From assembly GCF_018323885.1 (NCBI RefSeq), contig NZ_AP024585.1, positions 992,001 through 1,056,000 on the forward strand: DNA of 64,000 nucleotides. Direction: 5' to 3'. How positions within the stretch are numbered: position 1 is the stretch's first letter; every line of letters begins with the position of its first letter. The stretch comes from Citrobacter amalonaticus (lineage in GTDB: Bacteria > Pseudomonadota > Gammaproteobacteria > Enterobacterales > Enterobacteriaceae). A program made the position numbers and the translations under genes. Below, in pieces: positions 59,619-64,000 of this stretch. The notes beneath the pieces are model-generated. The model saw nothing but the letters and a program-made list of their open reading frames with translations, was not told the origin of the DNA and did no database searches.

Positions 59619-60309
59619 GCGCCAGTTTCTGTACCAGCGATTCAACCATCAGCGTGGATTGCTTCGCGGCAACGGCCAGGAACTCATCAAAGCTGAGATG
59701 GGACTGCTGATCGGCAACGTCCGAGATCGCGCGGACCACCACAAACGGTACCTTGAAGTTATGGCAAACGTGCGCAATCGCGGTGGCTTCCATCTCAACG
59801 GCAATGGCCAGCGGGAAGTTGTGACGGATTTTCGCCAGCCCCACGGAGCCGTTAATGAAGGCATCGCCGCTGACAATCAAGCCGCGTACCGCGTTCAGGT
59901 TCAGCTCAGCGATGCAGGATTCCGCTGCGGCAATCAGTTTTTCATCGGCTTTAAAACCGGCCGGGCAGCCCGGAAGTTGGCCGAACTCATAACCAAATGC
60001 GGTGACGTCAGCGTCGTGATAGCGCGCTTCATCAGAGACCACAATGTCGCCCACTTTCAGGGTTGGAGCGAGGCCGCCTGCGGAACCGGTGTTAATAATG
60101 ACGTCCGGCTTGCAGCGTTCAAGCAGCAGCGTAGCGCCCAGCGCCGCCGCCACTTTACCAATACCGGATTTCAGCAGCGCAACGTCGATTCCGTTAAGCT
60201 GACCGGTGTAAATTTCACAACCGCCCAGGGTGAGAGTTTGACGGTTTTCGATTTTGTCACGCAGCAGCGTAACCTCTTCTTCCATTGCACCAATGATGCC
60301 GATTTTCAT
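59611..60309 (-). CDS. mtn: 5'-methylthioadenosine/S-adenosylhomocysteine nucleosidase
   Basis: A 232-residue enzyme that removes adenine from methylthioadenosine, S-adenosylhomocysteine and deoxyadenosine. It has [13 protein letters not shown] with Glu12, the ribose-binding [11 protein letters not shown] and catalytic Asp197 in the [10 protein letters not shown]. It clears the by-product of the spermidine synthase encoded in this window and is the first step of autoinducer-2 synthesis. It heads mtn-btuF-yadS. Confidence 0.97.
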   Translation of the reverse strand: MKIGIIGAMEEEVTLLRDKIENRQTLTLGGCEIYTGQLNGIDVALLKSGIGKVAAALGATLLLERCKPDVIINTGSAGGLAPTLKVGDIVVSDEARYHDADVTAFGYEFGQLPGCPAGFKADEKLIAAAESCIAELNLNAVRGLIVSGDAFINGSVGLAKIRHNFPLAIAVEMEATAIAHVCHNFKVPFVVVRAISDVADQQSHLSFDEFLAVAAKQSTLMVESLVQKLAHG

Positions 60310-60391
60310 AGATTTACTCGCGCCAGGTGAGATTTAAAGGCATAGTCTATCATGCGCTTAAGGCGAAGTGCATTCTCACGCGGGAGAGGAC

Positions 60392-61909
60392 ATGTCACAG
60401 ATTGATTTCCGGAAAAAAATAAACTGGCACCGTCGTTTTCGTTCACCGCAAGGGGTCAAAACCGAGCATGAGATCCTGCGCATTTTTGAAAGCGACCGTG
60501 GACGCATTATTAACTCTCCGGCGATCCGTCGCCTGCAGCAGAAAACCCAGGTGTTTCCCCTTGAGCGTAATGCCGCCGTGCGTACGCGCCTTACCCATTC
60601 GATGGAAGTTCAGCAGGTGGGGCGTTATATCGCCAAAGAGATTTTAAGCCGCCTCAAAGAACAAAAACTGCTGGAACCATACGGCCTGGATGAGTTAACG
60701 GGACCGTTTGAGAGCATCGTCGAAATGTCCTGCCTGATGCATGACATTGGCAACCCGCCGTTTGGGCATTTTGGCGAGGCGGCGATCAACGACTGGTTTC
60801 GCCAGCGCTTACATCCGGCGGATGCGGAAAGCCAACCCTTAACCGAAGATCGTTGCATTGTGGCGACGTTGCGTCTGCGCGAAGGCGAGGAGTCGTTGAA
60901 CGATATCCGCCGTAAAGTACGCCAGGACCTGTGTCATTTCGAAGGGAATGCTCAGGGGATTCGGCTGGTACATACCTTGATGCGAATGAACCTGACATGG
61001 GCCCAGGTCGGCGGGATCTTAAAATATACCCGTCCGGCATGGTGGCGGGGAGAAACGCCCGCGACGCACAACTATTTAATGAAAAAACCCGGCTATTACC
61101 TTTCTGAAGAACCGTATATTGCGAGGTTACGTAAAGAACTCGATCTCGCGGTTTACAGTCGCTTTCCGTTAACGTGGATAATGGAAGCCGCCGACGATAT
61201 CTCTTATTGCGTCGCCGATCTGGAAGATGCGGTAGAGAAAAGAATCTTCAGCGTTGAGCAACTCTATCATCATTTATATGAGGCCTGGGGGGAGCATGAG
61301 AAAGGTTCGCTCTTTGCGCAGGTTGTCGAAAATGCCTGGGACAAATCACGGGCGAATTATCTGAGCCGCAGTACTGAAGATCAATTTTTCATGTATTTGC
61401 GGGTGAATACACTTAATAAACTGGTGCCCTACGCCGCGCAGCGTTTTATTGATAACCTGGAACAAATCTTTGACGGAAGGTTTAATCAGGCATTGCTGGA
61501 AGACGGCAGCAGCTTTAGTCGCCTGCTGAAAATCTATAAAAATGTTGCGATGAAACATGTGTTTAGCCATCCTGATGTGGAGCAACTCGAATTACAGGGC
61601 TATCGGGTGATCAGTGGCTTACTCGATATCTACCGTCCTTTATTAAGCCTGCCGCTTGCGGATTTCAGTGAGCTGGTGGAAAAAGAACGCCTGCAGCGCT
61701 TTCCTATCGAATCCCGCTTATTTCAGAAATTGTCAACGCGTCACCGACTGGCCTATGTGGAGGCCGTGGGTAAATTAACACCAGATTCGCCTGAGTATCC
61801 CGTGCTGGAATATTATTATCGTTGCCGGCTGATCCAGGATTATATCAGCGGCATGACAGACCTCTATGCATGGGATGAATACCGCCGCCTGATGGCGGTC
61901 GAACAATAG
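60392..61909 (+). CDS. dgt: dGTP triphosphohydrolase
   Basis: A 505-residue HD-domain enzyme that splits dGTP to deoxyguanosine and triphosphate. Metal and catalytic residues are in RLTHSMEV and [16 protein letters not shown] (HD pair), then [20 protein letters not shown]. It is the E. coli length. I chose ATG 60392 after GAGAGGA, giving [12 protein letters not shown]. It diverges from mtn by 82 bp. Confidence 0.96.
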   Translation: MSQIDFRKKINWHRRFRSPQGVKTEHEILRIFESDRGRIINSPAIRRLQQKTQVFPLERNAAVRTRLTHSMEVQQVGRYIAKEILSRLKEQKLLEPYGLDELTGPFESIVEMSCLMHDIGNPPFGHFGEAAINDWFRQRLHPADAESQPLTEDRCIVATLRLREGEESLNDIRRKVRQDLCHFEGNAQGIRLVHTLMRMNLTWAQVGGILKYTRPAWWRGETPATHNYLMKKPGYYLSEEPYIARLRKELDLAVYSRFPLTWIMEAADDISYCVADLEDAVEKRIFSVEQLYHHLYEAWGEHEKGSLFAQVVENAWDKSRANYLSRSTEDQFFMYLRVNTLNKLVPYAAQRFIDNLEQIFDGRFNQALLEDGSSFSRLLKIYKNVAMKHVFSHPDVEQLELQGYRVISGLLDIYRPLLSLPLADFSELVEKERLQRFPIESRLFQKLSTRHRLAYVEAVGKLTPDSPEYPVLEYYYRCRLIQDYISGMTDLYAWDEYRRLMAVEQ

Positions 61910-61965
61910 ACTAAGTTTTGTAAAGACGGACAATAAATTTTTACCTTTTCCATAAACTTCTGTCC

Positions 61966-61993
61966 GGAACTTAGCGCTATAAAATGAATCTGA
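61966..61993 (+). promoter_or_regulatory. SigmaE promoter of degP
   Basis: GGAACTT (61966-61972) and TCTGA (61989-61993) separated by 16 bp match the sigmaE consensus and the known E. coli degP promoter. A single GTAAA at 61920-61924 may be part of a CpxR site; the second half-site is poor. Both systems answer envelope stress. Confidence 0.88.
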
Positions 61994-62038
61994 CGTACAC
62001 AGCAATTTTGCGTTATCTGTTAATTGAGATTGAGACAC

Positions 62039-63466
62039 ATGAAAAAAACCACATTAGCAATGAGTGCACTGGCTCTGAGTTTAGGTTTGGCGTTATCCCC
62101 GCTTTCTGCAACGGCGGCTGAAACTGCATCAGCGACGACCGCACAGCAGATGCCAAGTCTGGCACCGATGCTCGAAAAAGTGATGCCATCGGTGGTCAGC
62201 ATTAACGTGGAAGGTAGCACAACCGTCAATACGCCGCGGATGCCGCGTAATTTCCAGCAGTTCTTTGGTGATGATTCCCCGTTCTGCCAGGACGGTTCCC
62301 CGTTCCAGAGTTCGCCTTTCTGCCAGGGCGGCCCGCAGGGCGGTAATGGCGGCGGCCAGCAGCAGAAGTTTATGGCACTGGGTTCCGGTGTCATCATTGA
62401 TGCCGCGAAAGGCTATGTCGTCACCAACAACCACGTGGTGGATAACGCCACGGTGATTAAGGTTCAACTGAGCGATGGCCGTAAATTCGACGCTAAGATC
62501 GTCGGCAAAGACCCGCGCTCTGATATTGCGCTGATCCAGATTCAGGATCCGAAAAACCTGACGGCGATTAAGCTGGCTGACTCCGACACCCTGCGAGTGG
62601 GGGATTACACTGTCGCCATCGGTAACCCGTTTGGTCTCGGCGAGACGGTCACTTCCGGTATCGTCTCTGCGCTGGGCCGTAGCGGCCTGAATGCGCAGAA
62701 CTATGAAAACTTCATTCAGACCGATGCGGCGATCAACCGCGGTAACTCCGGCGGCGCGTTGGTTAACCTGAACGGCGAGTTGATCGGTATTAACACGGCG
62801 ATCCTCGCGCCGGACGGCGGCAACATCGGTATCGGATTTGCGATCCCGAGCAATATGGTGAAAAACCTGACCTCTCAGATGGTGGAATTCGGCCAGGTGA
62901 AACGCGGCGAACTGGGTATCATGGGTACCGAACTGAGCTCCGAACTGGCGAAAGCGATGAAAGTCGATGCACAGCGCGGTGCCTTTGTCAGCCAGGTCAT
63001 GCCGAACTCGTCCGCTTCGAAGGCCGGTATTAAAGCCGGTGATGTGATCACCTCCCTGAACGGTAAGCCGATCAGCAGCTTTGCCGCACTGCGTGCGCAG
63101 GTTGGCACCATGCCGGTGGGCAGCAAAATTACCCTCGGCCTGCTGCGCGACGGTAAGCCGGTTACCGTGAATCTGGAACTGCAGCAGAGCAGCCAGACTC
63201 AGGTTGATTCCAGCTCCATCTTCAGCGGTATTGAAGGGGCTGAAATGAGTAATAAAGGTCAGGATAAAGGCGTCGTGGTGAACAACGTGAAAGCGAACAC
63301 CCCGGCGGCGCAGATTGGCCTCAAGAAAGGGGATGTGATTGTCGGCGCTAACCAGCAGCCGGTGAAAAACATCGCCGAACTGCGTAAAATCCTCGACAGC
63401 AAACCGTCTGTCCTGGCGTTGAACATTCAGCGTGGCGACAGCAATATCTACCTGTTGATGCAGTAA
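62039..63466 (+). CDS. degP: Periplasmic serine endoprotease DegP
   Basis: A 475-residue HtrA protease-chaperone. A 26-residue signal peptide ends in ATAAE. The trypsin-like domain has His132 (NNHVVDN), Asp162 (SDIALI) and Ser237 (GNSGGAL) in precursor numbers. The LA loop carries a Cys pair and Gln-rich insert (FCQDG ... GPQGGNGGG, about 78-115). Two PDZ domains follow (about 280-375 and 390-470). It degrades misfolded envelope proteins and forms cages of 6-24 subunits. I chose ATG 62039 after TTGAGAC. Confidence 0.97.
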   Translation: MKKTTLAMSALALSLGLALSPLSATAAETASATTAQQMPSLAPMLEKVMPSVVSINVEGSTTVNTPRMPRNFQQFFGDDSPFCQDGSPFQSSPFCQGGPQGGNGGGQQQKFMALGSGVIIDAAKGYVVTNNHVVDNATVIKVQLSDGRKFDAKIVGKDPRSDIALIQIQDPKNLTAIKLADSDTLRVGDYTVAIGNPFGLGETVTSGIVSALGRSGLNAQNYENFIQTDAAINRGNSGGALVNLNGELIGINTAILAPDGGNIGIGFAIPSNMVKNLTSQMVEFGQVKRGELGIMGTELSSELAKAMKVDAQRGAFVSQVMPNSSASKAGIKAGDVITSLNGKPISSFAALRAQVGTMPVGSKITLGLLRDGKPVTVNLELQQSSQTQVDSSSIFSGIEGAEMSNKGQDKGVVVNNVKANTPAAQIGLKKGDVIVGANQQPVKNIAELRKILDSKPSVLALNIQRGDSNIYLLMQ

Positions 63467-63473
63467 TCTCCCC

Positions 63474-63508
63474 AAAACCCCTTCCTGCCACAGGAAGGGG
63501 TTTCTTTT
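63474..63508 (+). terminator. Terminator after degP
   Basis: A 12-bp stem (AACCCCTTCCTG at 63476-63487, CAGGAAGGGGTT at 63491-63502) with a 3-base loop is followed by TCTTTTTG. It lies 9 bases after the degP stop. Confidence 0.92.
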
Positions 63509-63616
63509 TGTGATATTTCCCACAACTCCATACTTCTTCCCTTTGCTTTGTGCATCTGCACAATGTCAGCGTTTGTTATCTTCTTTATGCTGGAGCTCTG
63601 CTCACAGGAGGGCTTT

Positions 63617-64000
63617 ATGGCTGGCTGGCATCTTGATACCAAAATGGCGCAGGATATCGTGGCACGCACGATGCGCATTATTGATACCAATATCAACGTG
63701 ATGGATGCCCGTGGACGGATCATCGGCAGCGGCGATCGCGAGCGAATTGGGGAATTGCACGAAGGCGCGCTGTTAGTCCTCTCTCAGGGCCGCGTGGTGG
63801 ACATCGATGATGCCGTTGCGCGTCATCTGCATGGCGTTCGTCAGGGGATCAACCTGCCGCTGCGCCTGGAAGGCGAAATTGTGGGCGTGATCGGCCTGAC
63901 CGGCGAACCGGAACATCTGCGCAAATATGGCGAACTGGTGTGCATGACGGCGGAGATGATGCTGGAGCAGTCGCGCCTGATGCATCTGCTGGCCCAGGAC
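63617..64000 (+). CDS. cdaR: Carbohydrate diacid regulator CdaR (5' part, cut by the window end)
   Basis: The first 128 residues are present and the frame is open to the last base. The start MAGWHLDTKMAQDIVARTM and the sugar-diacid-sensing domain (about 1-128, with DARGRIIGSGD and VIGLTGEPEHLRKYG) match CdaR, the activator of D-glucarate, D-galactarate and D-glycerate genes in E. coli. The HTH domain lies beyond the window. AGGAGG precedes the ATG. Confidence 0.93.
   Translation, partial: MAGWHLDTKMAQDIVARTMRIIDTNINVMDARGRIIGSGDRERIGELHEGALLVLSQGRVVDIDDAVARHLHGVRQGINLPLRLEGEIVGVIGLTGEPEHLRKYGELVCMTAEMMLEQSRLMHLLAQD

Noticed and set aside
62129..63523. Open frame of 464 codons antisense to degP
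   Set aside because: It has no motif or ribosome site and is explained by degP codon bias.

Overview
The window is a core chromosomal segment of an enterobacterium close to Escherichia, Salmonella and Citrobacter. The gene order ampE, aroP, pdhR-aceEF-lpd, yacH, acnB, yacL, speDE, cueO, gcd, hpt, can, yadGH, panBCD, folK-pcnB-gluQ-dksA, sfsA, thpR, hrpB, mrcB, fhuACDB, hemL, clcA, erpA, yadS-btuF-mtn, dgt, degP, cdaR is the E. coli 'minute 3' order. The proteins are nearly collinear with E. coli ones. A D-threonate operon between yacL and speD is known from Salmonella, the fimbrial operons that E. coli and Salmonella carry here are missing, and there is a GH43/GPH pair next to aroP. Together these point to Citrobacter or a near relative. 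The genus call is inference.

Layout: 1-4.3 kb holds the end of ampE, a GH43 glycosidase with a frameshifted GPH sugar transporter, and aroP behind a TyrR-type operator. 4.8-12.1 kb is the pyruvate dehydrogenase locus: pdhR, aceE, aceF, then lpd behind its own promoter. An ERIC-like repeat sits inside the pdhR-aceE hairpin. 12.2-19.6 kb holds a DUF2950 gene and the DUF3300 gene yacH on the minus strand, acnB, an IS3-family (IS150 group) element exactly in the loop of the acnB terminator, and yacL. 19.8-23.8 kb is a kdgT-like permease, dtnK, pdxA2 and a DeoR-type regulator, a likely D-threonate catabolic operon. 23.8-31.9 kb carries a YmjA-like small gene, speD/speE, yacC, cueO, an unrecognised secreted protein, gcd and hpt.

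31.9-43.3 kb: can, the YadGH ABC exporter, yadI, the deacetylase yadE, panD/panC/panB, folK/pcnB, gluQ, dksA, sfsA and thpR. 43.3-54.7 kb: hrpB, mrcB and the ferrichrome uptake operon fhuACDB. 54.8-64.0 kb: hemL, clcA, erpA, yadS-btuF-mtn, dgt, degP and the 5' part of cdaR, cut by the window end.

The genes serve central carbon flow (pyruvate to acetyl-CoA, aconitase), polyamine, pantothenate and folate synthesis, metal handling (Cu(I) oxidation, ferrichrome, B12), envelope maintenance (PBP1b, DegP) and nucleotide salvage. I saw no CRISPR array, prophage, tRNA or rRNA gene, and no convincing new multi-gene system. The notable points are where the mobile elements landed, the frameshifted transporter and several clear regulatory sites.
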